DNA of 64,000 nt from Sphingobacterium sp. CZ-UAM (GTDB lineage Bacteria > Bacteroidota > Bacteroidia > Sphingobacteriales > Sphingobacteriaceae), in assembly GCF_002000245.1 (NCBI RefSeq), contig NZ_MTCM01000006.1, positions 124,001-188,000 of the forward strand. Reading direction: 5' to 3'. The notes beneath the pieces are model-generated. The model saw nothing but the letters and a program-made list of their open reading frames with translations, was not told the origin of the DNA and searched no databases. The number at the start of each line of letters is the position of its first letter. Position 1 is the first letter of the stretch. Positions 26,943-35,882 of this stretch are shown piece after piece. The position numbers and the translations under genes were made by a program.

Positions 26943-29900
26943 ATGCCAGAAGAAAACGTAATAAATCAGAACGACAGCCTTGACCAAGGTGCATATGAGA
27001 TTATCCGAAAGCGACTTCTTACACAAAAAGAAGAACTAGCGAACAAGCTCCAACAGTTGAACGAGGCACGTAAAGAAGTCTTCAATTCAACGAGCTTTGT
27101 CCTCAAAGCCAATCAACGGATCACCACAGAAAACAACTGTGTTGCCCGCGGCATTCTGGCCTTGGACAATCAATGTATTTTTGGATATAATGTGCATTTT
27201 GGACTGCGTACCGAGATCAAGCTGGAAGATGTTTTCAGTGTTTATGCATTTGAGAAAAATCAGTTTATTCCGCAGTCCCTCGACCTGATCAACGACCAAA
27301 ATTTCATCTCTGATTACCAGAATCTATATAAATACTACAGGGACTCCATATTCTCCAAATTTCGGAGGACAGAGAACTATCTGTACATGATCTTTCAGAC
27401 CAGCAAAAATCCTGCTGACCTCAAAGCATTCAAATGGTTAATCAAAGATGGTAAGCTCCAGTATCAGGATGACCGCAGCATCCACGAAGTCAAATTACCC
27501 AACCAATTTGAATTTGACTGGACGAAAACCACGCTCGAAGACCGTCGACTGGGAAAACATCCCCATATATCCATTATGGATAAGATCTTTATTGAAGCGA
27601 TCAACGGCGACATTACCTTCAAGATCGAGAACAATACGGACAGTGGCAAAGGGATCTATTCCGAAAAAGTAGTTAATGCAGACCAACAATTGGACGATGC
27701 CGATTATTACTATGCGGACCTCGGAAACCTTATTGCGGTACGTATCAAACCGTACCAGGAAGATTTCAGGGCTTTCGTCTACAACCAGCGCACAAAGGAA
27801 GTCGTCAATCTCAAATCACTGAATGAATCAGCTATATTGTTACCGGACAACCAGGGGATTATTTTTTCCAATGGATACTACTTACAAAATGGCACACACA
27901 AGGTTTTTGACGCCCAGTTTGAACAGGTATCATTCCTACGCAGGATAGCCTCCCCAAATGGCGAAGATTTTCTGTATATATTCTGTCAGGAGGAAACCAA
28001 TACCTATATCCTACTGTCATATAACATTATTCAGCAGCATGTCGAGACCCCGATTATCTGCAACGGATTTACCCTGTTCAAAGATGGAAGCTTAATTTAT
28101 TTCCGCACTGAAGCGGAAGCCACCAGACATCATCAGGTGCAGATCTGGGAAACACCCTATATGGCCATGCTCAAAGAAAATGAGCAGAAAAAAGATGATC
28201 CCCTTTATAAAGTAGGCAATAAACAAATCGTGCAGGCGATGGCCGAGGCACAGGAGGTTATACAGCTGATCAACAAAGAGGACAGCTACGAAGGTTTATA
28301 CGAAGATATCCTCAAAAAGTCCACAGTTTTATTGGATTCCTATTTTTGGATAAAAGATGACGCTTTATCAAATCTTGGCCAGCCATTAACACAGATCAAG
28401 GAAGTCGCCAATACCGCTATTGATGAGTTCGTCAAAGTACAGGCGCAACGCAAACATGCCGCAGAATTAAATATAGCAGCAGAAAAGAAGATGGAAGAAC
28501 TCACCTTCTCCATCAATAGTACTGTTGTGGACAAACTCGATCAGCTCGTCCATCAATTGGCCGACTCCCGTCGCCTTCAGGGTGAGATCATCGACCTTAA
28601 AAATGTAAAATATATTGATACGGTCAGGATAGATAGCCTATTGGAAAAATTGCAGGGCATCACCTCTGAGCTGGCCGAAAAAACCATTGCTTTTCTCCTA
28701 CGTGATGAGGCTCTGCTTCCTTACGAACAAAAGGTGGAACAGCAGAAGAAAAATGTAGAGGCTATAGTGAAGGTCTATGATGCCAAAGCAATTGAGGAAG
28801 CCAATTCGGCCATTTCAAGCGAACTGGAACTATTGATTGATATCCTCAATAGTCTAAAAATTGACGACTCCACACAGACAACCAAAATCATTGAGAAGAT
28901 TTCGGTTATTTTCTCCTCCTTAAATGAGGTTCGTGCACAGCTTACGCGAAAACTCAATTCATTAAAAAGTACAGAAGCGATAGCGGAGTTCTCAGCACAG
29001 CTGACTCTGTTGGAGCAATCCGTGACCAACTACCTCGAACTGTCCACGACAACCGAAAAGGTAGACGAATATTACACAAAAGTCATCGTTCAGCTGGAGG
29101 AGCTCGAAAGTAAGTTTTCTGAATTTGAAGATTTTGCTCTCAAGATCGCGGACAAACGTGATGAGGTTATCAAGGCCTTTAATTCCCGCAGAGAACAAAT
29201 CGTTGAACAGATCAACAAGCGCACATCCTCGCTCGAACAGATCGGTTTTCGTGTATTAAAGAACATTGAGAACAAATCCAAGACATTCGCAACGCGGGAA
29301 GAGATCCTCAGCTTCTTTGCCTCGGATCTGATGATCGACAAGATCAGACAGTTGGTACAGGAGCTAAAAACACTGCAGGATGTCTCAAAAGCAGAAAACC
29401 TTGAAAATCTGTTAAAAAAATCACAGGAAGATGCCTTACGGGTTTTACGTGATAAAAATGATCTCTTTGTAGATGGCGAAAATATCATTGCACTGGGCAA
29501 GCATAAGTTTGCAGTCAATAGTCAATCCCTCAGCCTTACCTTGCTGCGCAGAAATGATGAACTGTATTTCCACCTGACTGGGACAAGTTTCTATCAAAAG
29601 GTGCAGACCGAGGAAATCAACAGTTTTAAGGACATCTGGGATCAGGAACTTGTCTCTGAAAATAAGGAAGTTTATCGTGCAGAATACCTCGCCTACAAAG
29701 CATTCCTTGCTTCGAAAGGACAACAAGATTTTGATGCCTCCTCATTTATCACACAGACTGTGGAGCAAAGTTATTCGGAAGGCTATGTCAAAGGAGTTCA
29801 CAATGTGGATGCACTGTTGATCTATGATACGGTCAAACAGTTGGATACCAAATTGGATCTTCTTCGCTATGATCCCCTATTGCGTACGATGGCTCAGTTA

Positions 29901-31787
29901 TTTTGGCAATCCCTTTCGGATGATCAACGGACAAAGCAGCTGGCACTGATACACTCGACCTACACGATATTAAAAACGTTTCCAAATTCAAATCGTTACC
30001 AGTCTGTCATTGATGAACTGACCAAGTTATTCAATGCATGGGAGACACATTTGGATCGCTCCACCATTCATGGCCGTGACCTCGCGACTTACCTTTTTCA
30101 GACGTTTACAAGCTACAATACCTTTGTCGTCAGTGAACAATCCGATGAACTGAAAAAGGCTTTTATTCGATTGCTGGAATCCAAGAAAAGTTACAAGCTA
30201 TTTGAAGCGGATATTCAGAACGAACAATTTAGCTTGGTAGATCGCTTTTACCTGACTTTAAATTGGCTCAACTCCTTTGTGGATGAGCATCCGGAATATC
30301 TTACGCTACGCAAGTATATTGAGGAAGCAGCGATCATGTTGCTTTATCCGACCCATGCGTATCACCTGATCATCGCAAAAGACCAAGCACATATCAGTGG
30401 ATTAAAAGGCAATCATGCGATCCTGAACAATGGAGAGGAACATATCCAATACCATGAGTTTATAGCACGTCTGGCGCAATTCAGTGAGTATAATGTCCCT
30501 CGTTTTCTCGCATTCTCCACATTGAAGGAACAGCTTGCGAAGTCCTATGCCAAAGAACTAAAGATCGGTGAGTTTGAACCCAAAGTACTGACCTCCTTTG
30601 TCCGTAATAAGCTGATCAACGAAGTTTACTTCCCATTGATCGGAAATAACCTCGCCAAACAGCTGGGAGCCGCAGGCGACAACAAGCGTACAGCCCGTAT
30701 GGGAATGCTGCTATTGATATCACCTCCGGGTTACGGTAAGACCACCTTAATGGAATATCTGGCTAAGACAATGGGCTTACATTTCGTTAAAATCAATGGC
30801 CCGACCATTGGTCATTCAATTACATCCATTGATCCAGTTGAAGCGAAAACATCCGGAGAACGGGAAGAGCTCAAAAAGATCAACCTGGCTTTTGAGATGG
30901 CAGATAATGTCATGCTGTATCTGGACGATATCCAGCACTTAAATCCTGAATTCTTACAGAAATTCATTTCCCTTGCTGATGGTCAGCGTAAGATTGATGG
31001 CATCTTTGAGGGCGAAAGCAAGACCTATGATCTCCGGGGCAAGCGCTTCTGCATCGTAATGGCCGGAAACCCATACACAGAGAGCGGCTCTAAGTTTCAA
31101 ATTCCCGACATGCTTGCCAACCGTGCCGACGTGTACAATCTCGGTGATGTGATCGGTGACACCGAAGCATTATTCAACCTTAGTTTAATCGAAAATGCGG
31201 CGATTGAAAACAGCTACCTCGAAAAGATTGCAAGCAAATCGTTTAACGACTTCTATGCCCTAGTCAATTATGCGCAGTCTGTTATGGATCAATTGCCCGA
31301 TTTAGAGGGGAACTACCTGAAACAGGATATTGATGACTTTATCGCGGTGCTGCGACATGTACTGAAAATCAGGAATGTCGTGATCAAAGTGAATCAGAAT
31401 TATATTCAGAGTGCTGCGATGCAGGATAATTACCGCACCGAACCACCATTCAAAATGCAGGGATCCTATCGGAATATGAGCAAACTGGTGGCGCAGGTGG
31501 TACCGATGATGAATGAACAGGAAATTGATCAGGTTCTTCTCGCACACTATGAAAGCGAATCGCAGACACTGACAGCGGATACTGAAAGTAACCTTTTAAA
31601 ATTAAAAGAACTTGCCGAGCTGCTAAACCCTGTTGAACAGGAACGTTGGGAAACCATCAAGGAAATCTTCCGCAAGAACAATAAACATGGTGGACTGGCC
31701 AAAGACGATAAAGTATTCGGTCAGCTACTGGACTTCAATGAAAATCTGGAAGGTATTATTCAGGCAATTCGGGAGTATAGGAATTAA
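26943..31787 (+). CDS. Giant coiled-coil AAA+ ATPase (1614 residues)
   Basis: This very large cytoplasmic protein has an N-terminal part (to about residue 440) with beta-rich, propeller-like repeats. A long helical/coiled-coil region follows (about 560-860), then a middle region and a C-terminal AAA+ module near 1240-1430. The module shows Walker A (SPPGYGKTTL, K1266), Walker B (MLYLDDIQ, D1328-D1329), a sensor 1 asparagine (N1376) and an arginine-containing NRADVYNLGD segment. No signal or membrane segment is seen. Proteins like this have been named DNA repair ATPase, but nothing here supports that label. Linkage to PspA and flotillin suggests a role in remodelling membrane-associated assemblies. 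Confidence 0.85.
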   Translation: MPEENVINQNDSLDQGAYEIIRKRLLTQKEELANKLQQLNEARKEVFNSTSFVLKANQRITTENNCVARGILALDNQCIFGYNVHFGLRTEIKLEDVFSVYAFEKNQFIPQSLDLINDQNFISDYQNLYKYYRDSIFSKFRRTENYLYMIFQTSKNPADLKAFKWLIKDGKLQYQDDRSIHEVKLPNQFEFDWTKTTLEDRRLGKHPHISIMDKIFIEAINGDITFKIENNTDSGKGIYSEKVVNADQQLDDADYYYADLGNLIAVRIKPYQEDFRAFVYNQRTKEVVNLKSLNESAILLPDNQGIIFSNGYYLQNGTHKVFDAQFEQVSFLRRIASPNGEDFLYIFCQEETNTYILLSYNIIQQHVETPIICNGFTLFKDGSLIYFRTEAEATRHHQVQIWETPYMAMLKENEQKKDDPLYKVGNKQIVQAMAEAQEVIQLINKEDSYEGLYEDILKKSTVLLDSYFWIKDDALSNLGQPLTQIKEVANTAIDEFVKVQAQRKHAAELNIAAEKKMEELTFSINSTVVDKLDQLVHQLADSRRLQGEIIDLKNVKYIDTVRIDSLLEKLQGITSELAEKTIAFLLRDEALLPYEQKVEQQKKNVEAIVKVYDAKAIEEANSAISSELELLIDILNSLKIDDSTQTTKIIEKISVIFSSLNEVRAQLTRKLNSLKSTEAIAEFSAQLTLLEQSVTNYLELSTTTEKVDEYYTKVIVQLEELESKFSEFEDFALKIADKRDEVIKAFNSRREQIVEQINKRTSSLEQIGFRVLKNIENKSKTFATREEILSFFASDLMIDKIRQLVQELKTLQDVSKAENLENLLKKSQEDALRVLRDKNDLFVDGENIIALGKHKFAVNSQSLSLTLLRRNDELYFHLTGTSFYQKVQTEEINSFKDIWDQELVSENKEVYRAEYLAYKAFLASKGQQDFDASSFITQTVEQSYSEGYVKGVHNVDALLIYDTVKQLDTKLDLLRYDPLLRTMAQLFWQSLSDDQRTKQLALIHSTYTILKTFPNSNRYQSVIDELTKLFNAWETHLDRSTIHGRDLATYLFQTFTSYNTFVVSEQSDELKKAFIRLLESKKSYKLFEADIQNEQFSLVDRFYLTLNWLNSFVDEHPEYLTLRKYIEEAAIMLLYPTHAYHLIIAKDQAHISGLKGNHAILNNGEEHIQYHEFIARLAQFSEYNVPRFLAFSTLKEQLAKSYAKELKIGEFEPKVLTSFVRNKLINEVYFPLIGNNLAKQLGAAGDNKRTARMGMLLLISPPGYGKTTLMEYLAKTMGLHFVKINGPTIGHSITSIDPVEAKTSGEREELKKINLAFEMADNVMLYLDDIQHLNPEFLQKFISLADGQRKIDGIFEGESKTYDLRGKRFCIVMAGNPYTESGSKFQIPDMLANRADVYNLGDVIGDTEALFNLSLIENAAIENSYLEKIASKSFNDFYALVNYAQSVMDQLPDLEGNYLKQDIDDFIAVLRHVLKIRNVVIKVNQNYIQSAAMQDNYRTEPPFKMQGSYRNMSKLVAQVVPMMNEQEIDQVLLAHYESESQTLTADTESNLLKLKELAELLNPVEQERWETIKEIFRKNNKHGGLAKDDKVFGQLLDFNENLEGIIQAIREYRN

Positions 31788-31795
31788 AACTTTTT

Positions 31796-31843
31796 ACTGC
31801 TATCCCAGCTGACCTTTTTTGCCTGTTCAGCTGAGATAGCAGT
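31796..31843 (+). terminator. Terminator of the PspA/flotillin/AAA operon
   Basis: ACTGCTATCCCAGCTGA pairs with TCAGCTGAGATAGCAGT around a T-rich loop and is followed by GTTTTG. The stem is long, and its position 8 bases after the ATPase stop supports an operon end. Confidence 0.75.
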
Positions 31844-31912
31844 GTTTTGATACGATTATCAACAAAATTTTTTAAGCATTAGCTACTTTTAGGTTGATTA
31901 ATAATTACCTTT

Positions 31913-31934
31913 GATAGTATCAAATGATACTATC
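31913..31934. repeat. Perfect 10-bp inverted repeat near the end of the orphan gene
   Basis: GATAGTATCA-AA-TGATACTATC is a perfect hairpin immediately beyond the stop codon of the leftward orphan gene. No T-run follows on either strand, so its role (weak terminator or binding site) is open. Confidence 0.5.
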
Positions 31935-31935
31935 A

Positions 31936-33177
31936 TCATTCTTTTTCTTCAACTTTCTCAGTTTTCTCAGGTGGGTAGCAAATACCTTCAGGCTTCGTTC
32001 GACGTTTGCATAGATCCAATAAAACCAGCGTTAATATATCTAATGTCTTCAGCAGTCGATTACGAGTTTCCAGCCCTTCTTCCCCCATACCCGCTGACCA
32101 TCCACGCTCATATTGGAAAATGATTCGCCCATCTAAGACGGAAATATTTTTTCTCACATCAATTCCATAATATAATTTGGACAATGTTTTTTTCAGATTT
32201 TTCTGTTCTTTATTACTCAACGACTCTGGCTTCCAGAAGCTTAATTCTCGTTTTGGGACTGGACATCGCAAAAAGTCAGCCGCATCCGGATCCAACCAAT
32301 CCTCCGGGAAATAGTTCGTTTGCAACAGTAACCAACCAGTCTCCAATAACCATCTTAATGTATAACGTAGATCATCAATCTCTATATTGGGCGGTTTATT
32401 TTCAGAAGGATTTAGTGGATATAGACTTAAGATGCTATCACGAAGATCTGTGTGATTCTTCTCATAAAAAATTTGTTCAATCCGTTCATAAGGACTTGCA
32501 CTGCGATAGCCATCTACATAATCGGACGACAAATAATCTTTAATTAAATGCCTATTGGGTGGAGGGTAATCAATTTCAGCCCAATGATATGCCACAATGC
32601 ATGCCTCATGTAATTTTAACAATTGTTCATAGGTCTCCAGTGGGGCATAATCTACCATCCACTCAAATAAGCTTTCGTCGTTTAGTACACAGTTTTTCCA
32701 ATCACCAAGGAGATTGAGCCAAGAGGATAGATCCATTTTCGAAAAAAAATTCTTAAAGGCCTTTGGAAAGTTCTGGATCTCTTGTCTGGAGAGTTTTGTA
32801 AATGGGTATTCAAAATGGGCCAGATGATGATTGAGTTTTCTGTCCGCCTTTGAGCGATACTTCTTACTGCACCTATAAGGATTTTTATACCATTTTATAT
32901 CGATCCAATCTTCCTTATAATGTAGCCGCTTTTTATGGTGTAAAAAATAATGACAGCCCTTGACCATCAATATAACCTTATCTAGATTCGCAACTAATTG
33001 CTTTCGTTCCTCCTCACTTTTGTTATTTCTTGATGTCAAAGCGATCAATATATTCCATAACTTCTCATTAAAGGCCTCAAAAGTATCATCTTGAATAGAC
33101 TCAAAAATTCCCCCTGCTATTAAAAACCATGGGATTTCGTATTCATCATCTGGTTCTTTTAAATATTGGTTTTCCAT
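31936..33177 (-). CDS. Orphan hypothetical protein (413 residues)
   Basis: The soluble protein is rich in aromatic residues (many W and Y), with no signal peptide or membrane segment. It has an acidic start (MENQYLKEPDDEYEIPWFL), a basic patch (HHKKRLHYKE, RCSKKYRSKADRK) and a short Lys/Glu tail. I recognise no domain. It lies downstream of another orphan read in the same direction, 162 bases away. The two might form a unit, but the gap is long. AT-rich composition and poor conservation are typical of accessory genes in this strip. Confidence 0.6.
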   Translation of the reverse strand: MENQYLKEPDDEYEIPWFLIAGGIFESIQDDTFEAFNEKLWNILIALTSRNNKSEEERKQLVANLDKVILMVKGCHYFLHHKKRLHYKEDWIDIKWYKNPYRCSKKYRSKADRKLNHHLAHFEYPFTKLSRQEIQNFPKAFKNFFSKMDLSSWLNLLGDWKNCVLNDESLFEWMVDYAPLETYEQLLKLHEACIVAYHWAEIDYPPPNRHLIKDYLSSDYVDGYRSASPYERIEQIFYEKNHTDLRDSILSLYPLNPSENKPPNIEIDDLRYTLRWLLETGWLLLQTNYFPEDWLDPDAADFLRCPVPKRELSFWKPESLSNKEQKNLKKTLSKLYYGIDVRKNISVLDGRIIFQYERGWSAGMGEEGLETRNRLLKTLDILTLVLLDLCKRRTKPEGICYPPEKTEKVEEKE

Positions 33178-33339
33178 AATGCTGATTTTTATTTAGCTGT
33201 CGACGTGTTTAACTGCTTGAGTGCAGATCCTTTATTAACCTGTAGAATTCTCATTTTAGGATCGCCACGATAGGTGGTGGAAAACTTAATATGTCACCCA
33301 TGAATTTATACAGCTATGATACTACACCCTTATTATCTA

Positions 33340-34308
33340 CTACAAAGTTTCTTCACGACCAAATAATACGACCATCTTCTGCTCAAAGGTTATCTTAGCA
33401 ATTTCAAATAAACGCTCAAGTTCCACCATATCGGGAATGCGACTCTTCATGCGCAATTTATCATCTTCAAAATTCTCGAAATCAAGCACATCTAACGTTG
33501 GATAATTATCAATATTTTTCTTGATCTGCCTCCGCAATTGTGGCAGCACTCTGGCAGCCATTTCCTCGAGTTCTTTGCAGGTTCCGCTTAAAACTGGAAT
33601 ATCTAACGAAAAAGTACTAATGACTAGGCTGTAGATCTGTTTTAGACATGATGATATAAGGGCATAGGCTAGATCTGGAATAACTTCATCGTCCGATAAC
33701 AGTGTTTTACATTTTTCCAGAAACCGCTCTGTTTTCGTAATTTGGTTATTAAATTTACCGGAAAAGATTTCTTTTGAATTTTCTATCGAGCTATCCTCTG
33801 ACTCGATCAAACGATATGGATTGCCCGAAAACACCAGAAATTTAGATCGACAATGCGCCATATAGTAATAATATTCTTTCTCCAGTTTTTTCTCCCATTC
33901 TTTCTTTGCAAATAGATTAAACACAATAATACTTTGCCTCAAGCAAACGAGCTCAAGGATACTTCTTACAATTGGCTCGTTCCGATTTAAATCATATTTC
34001 CAGCCATCAAGTATCAAGATAATCTCCATACAGGCTTTGACATCACACTTTTCAATAGCAGGATGCGGTATCAGAAAAATCCGGTCAGGTTCCAAAACCG
34101 CTACAATAAGATCTAAAAGTGGTTTTAAAGCCGAATACTCTCGATCTATTTGGAGCAATCCGCCAATTTCACGCATCCATCGTTCAAATTCACCACTTCG
34201 TTCTCCAGGGTGAAGATAGATATGATTTGTGGTGGTTGTCTGATTTTGGCTTTTATTAACAGTCCCCTGATAGAGAGTCTCTACACGTCCATAGTTATCC
34301 ATAATCAT
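33340..34308 (-). CDS. Orphan protein, possible degenerate nucleotidyltransferase-HEPN layout
   Basis: The 322-residue soluble protein starts with a polar N-terminus, then SALKPLLDLIVAVLEPDRIFLIPHP. This is reminiscent of the opening of MNT-HEPN-like Bacteroidota proteins that combine a nucleotidyltransferase-type half with a helical HEPN half. The C-terminal region (DLAYALISSCLKQIYSLVISTF) has the spacing of HEPN helices. The typical HEPN RxxxxH motif and nucleotidyltransferase aspartates are not evident, so the match is weak. HEPN proteins are often RNases in conflict systems. The likely AUG start gives MIMDNYGRVE. Confidence 0.5.
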   Translation of the reverse strand: MIMDNYGRVETLYQGTVNKSQNQTTTTNHIYLHPGERSGEFERWMREIGGLLQIDREYSALKPLLDLIVAVLEPDRIFLIPHPAIEKCDVKACMEIILILDGWKYDLNRNEPIVRSILELVCLRQSIIVFNLFAKKEWEKKLEKEYYYYMAHCRSKFLVFSGNPYRLIESEDSSIENSKEIFSGKFNNQITKTERFLEKCKTLLSDDEVIPDLAYALISSCLKQIYSLVISTFSLDIPVLSGTCKELEEMAARVLPQLRRQIKKNIDNYPTLDVLDFENFEDDKLRMKSRIPDMVELERLFEIAKITFEQKMVVLFGREETL

Positions 34309-34468
34309 AAAAATTTATATTGGTTTATTATTTTATCACTCGTTCGAAACATCACTATGTTGACTAGTACCATGAAGCACTACGCTAACCATTACTTGAT
34401 ATTTCAAAACAAAAGTAAAGATAATCTATACAATTATAAAATTTTTAAATAAATTGTTTCATAATTGT

Positions 34469-34741
34469 ATGATGAATAGAAAAGAAGAGACCAATAATTT
34501 CGGCAGCTTTGTTAAAGTCAACATCATCATTATGGGACCTTCTACAACACATACTGAATATCTGGCACAACCCGAAACGGTCAAAGCAATTTTTAAAGCT
34601 TTAAAAGAGCCTTTCGAATCTAAGGGAATTCGTATTCCAAAGCATATCGAAAAATGTATTGAAGAAAGTATGGATCAATTCAGTGCAGGAAATTCCATTT
34701 CTTTGGAATTTTTTAAGGAAAAACATTTCCGCCGGAAATAA
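34469..34741 (+). CDS. Small protein, possible lone antitoxin-like
   Basis: The 90-residue protein starts at the ATG at 34469 (a TTG at 34454 is a poorer alternative). It has an N-terminal strand (VKVNIIIMGP), then VKAIFKALKEPFESKGIRIPKH and a basic C-terminus (KEKHFRRK). The LKALKEPFE pattern recalls DUF2683-type Bacteroidota antitoxins, but no toxin gene follows. The assignment is tentative. Confidence 0.45.
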   Translation: MMNRKEETNNFGSFVKVNIIIMGPSTTHTEYLAQPETVKAIFKALKEPFESKGIRIPKHIEKCIEESMDQFSAGNSISLEFFKEKHFRRK

Positions 34742-34804
34742 AAATTGAATTAGGATTTATAAAAAAAGTAATATAGGTTAGGTGAAGCCTATTGTGTATA
34801 ACCG

Positions 34805-35103
34805 CTATATCTTTCTTCTTGTCAAGCTTTGTCTATTTGAAAAGAACGAAATAATCTCTACGTTATCATTTCGCACACGATAATACATTGTATTAAATTT
34901 CAGAATAACTGCTTTATAGATATTTTGACTCTCAGATTTAGGGAAAATATAAGGATTTTGAGAAATCAATACTGTGATCTTTTCAATCTTTGAGCTAATT
35001 TTTTGATCTCTTTTTCGCTAAAGTTCTCTTCAAGATATTCTATTGTCTTCTCTAGCTCGTTTAATGCATTCGGAGTCCATAGAATATTATAACCACTTTT
35101 CAT
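34805..35103 (-). pseudogene. RelE/ParE-like toxin, frameshifted
   Basis: Reading from ATG at 35101-35103 gives YNILWTPNALNELEKTIEYLEENF, the usual opening of ParE/RelE toxins, but the frame ends early. Switching frame at the A6 run near 35000 continues with KIEKITVLISQNPYIFPKSESQNIYKAV and ends NRQSLTRRKI at 34805. That is the normal toxin C-terminus with conserved arginines. Adding one A restores a toxin of about 99 residues. The start overlaps the antitoxin end by 17 bases, as in intact modules. The toxin is probably dead. Confidence 0.8.
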
Positions 35104-35320
35104 AGATCTTTCGAGCTGAAGAGTGATTTTTTAGATCTTTATTATCTGCCTCGCGAACGCCCTTTTCAATTGAAATCTTCTCTGCCTCAGAAGCCGAATC
35201 CCACCAGTCTTTTACCTCCTCTTCTCTAAACTTTAGTAGTTTTTCGATAATAGAACTATCTTCCAACGTCGCTAACCATTGAATTAATTCTAATTTTTTA
35301 TTTAAGGTCTGTGCATTCAT
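35087..35320 (-). CDS. Antitoxin of a RelE/ParE-type module
   Basis: The 77-residue acidic, helical protein starts at the ATG at 35318-35320; a GTG at 35332 is possible. Its sequence (LNKKLELIQWLATLEDSSIIEKLLKFREE, then DWWDSASEAEKISIEKG) is typical of short Bacteroidota antitoxins that neutralise ParE/RelE toxins. Its gene overlaps the frameshifted toxin by 17 bases, the standard layout. With the toxin broken it would be a free antitoxin. Confidence 0.75.
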   Translation of the reverse strand: MNAQTLNKKLELIQWLATLEDSSIIEKLLKFREEEVKDWWDSASEAEKISIEKGVREADNKDLKNHSSARKIYEKWL

Positions 35321-35335
35321 AACTTTTAACACTTA

Positions 35336-35542
35336 CTATTCAAATTTAGCAATTTTCTTCCAGTTTATGCTCAATGTTTTACAAACTTCATCTTCAAAAG
35401 TTTTAATAATAATTTTAAGAAACTCATTGTATACAATCCTATATCTCAGCCTCAATCGGTGATCATCGCTCATTACTATCATTATATCATCATATCTGCA
35501 ATAAGGATAATTCGCTCCAAAGATAGCCCACCAGTGTATCAT
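35336..35542 (-). CDS. Short ORF upstream of the antitoxin, uncertain
   Basis: The open frame of 68 residues ends a few bases before the antitoxin start. It has a hydrophobic N-terminus with several aromatic residues, and a basic C-terminal half. There is no recognised family. A TATCTTTG box on the same strand lies inside its 5' end (35526-35519), so transcription for the antitoxin may begin within it, which argues against it being a real gene. Confidence 0.25.
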   Translation of the reverse strand: MIHWWAIFGANYPYCRYDDIMIVMSDDHRLRLRYRIVYNEFLKIIIKTFEDEVCKTLSINWKKIAKFE

Positions 35543-35550
35543 TACCCTCC

Positions 35551-35666
35551 CTGTGCATGGAATAAAGTCGATTTGTTAAGTAAAGAAGTCTTTTTGTTAA
35601 GCAATTACATCGCTGTACGCGGAATAAAGACAATTTGTTAAGCAAAAAAGTCTTTTTGTCAAACGG
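35551..35666. repeat. Two imperfect direct repeats of about 54 bp, period 62
   Basis: The unit at 35551-35604 and that at 35613-35666 share CTGT...GGAATAAAG..., ATTTGTTAAG and GTCTTTTTGT with only scattered differences. Each unit itself holds two TTTGT(T/C)AA steps about 22 bases apart. Two copies is too few for a CRISPR or large satellite. Confidence 0.7.
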
Positions 35667-35703
35667 ATCGGATCTGCATTTCTGAGTAATGGAAGCAGAA
35701 AAT

Positions 35704-35784
35704 GGGGGCATTTTGAGTAAACAGGAGATCAAATTGCGCCAAATCCATAACCTGAAAGCTATATATTTGACGCAATTTGCCCCC
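35704..35784. repeat. Large imperfect inverted repeat (81 bp)
   Basis: The left arm GGGGGCA (35704-35710) and AAATTGCGCCAAAT (35731-35744) matches the right arm ATTTGACGCAATTT followed by GCCCCC (35765-35784). The left arm contains a 20-base insertion between its two parts. The whole could fold into a long bulged hairpin and may be the remains of a small mobile or extragenic element. Confidence 0.65.
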
Positions 35785-35882
35785 CTTATTCTATTCGGCA
35801 CAGTCCTATACTTCCATTAACTGGGCACTTACAAATAATTTACTTGGTCACAATTCTGTATACAGATCGTTCGGAAATACGA

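Noticed and set aside
26943..31787. Naming the giant ATPase a DNA repair protein
   Set aside because: The only firm domain is a C-terminal AAA+ module. No nuclease, helicase or DNA-binding motif is seen, and its neighbours are membrane-stress genes.
35551..35666. CRISPR-like repeat-spacer layout
   Set aside because: Only two imperfect copies, about 54 bp each with an 8-bp gap between them, and no cas genes in the window.
35490..35801. Open frame of about 100 codons on the minus strand across the repeats
   Set aside because: It consists mostly of the direct repeats and the inverted repeat, with no family match and no start context.
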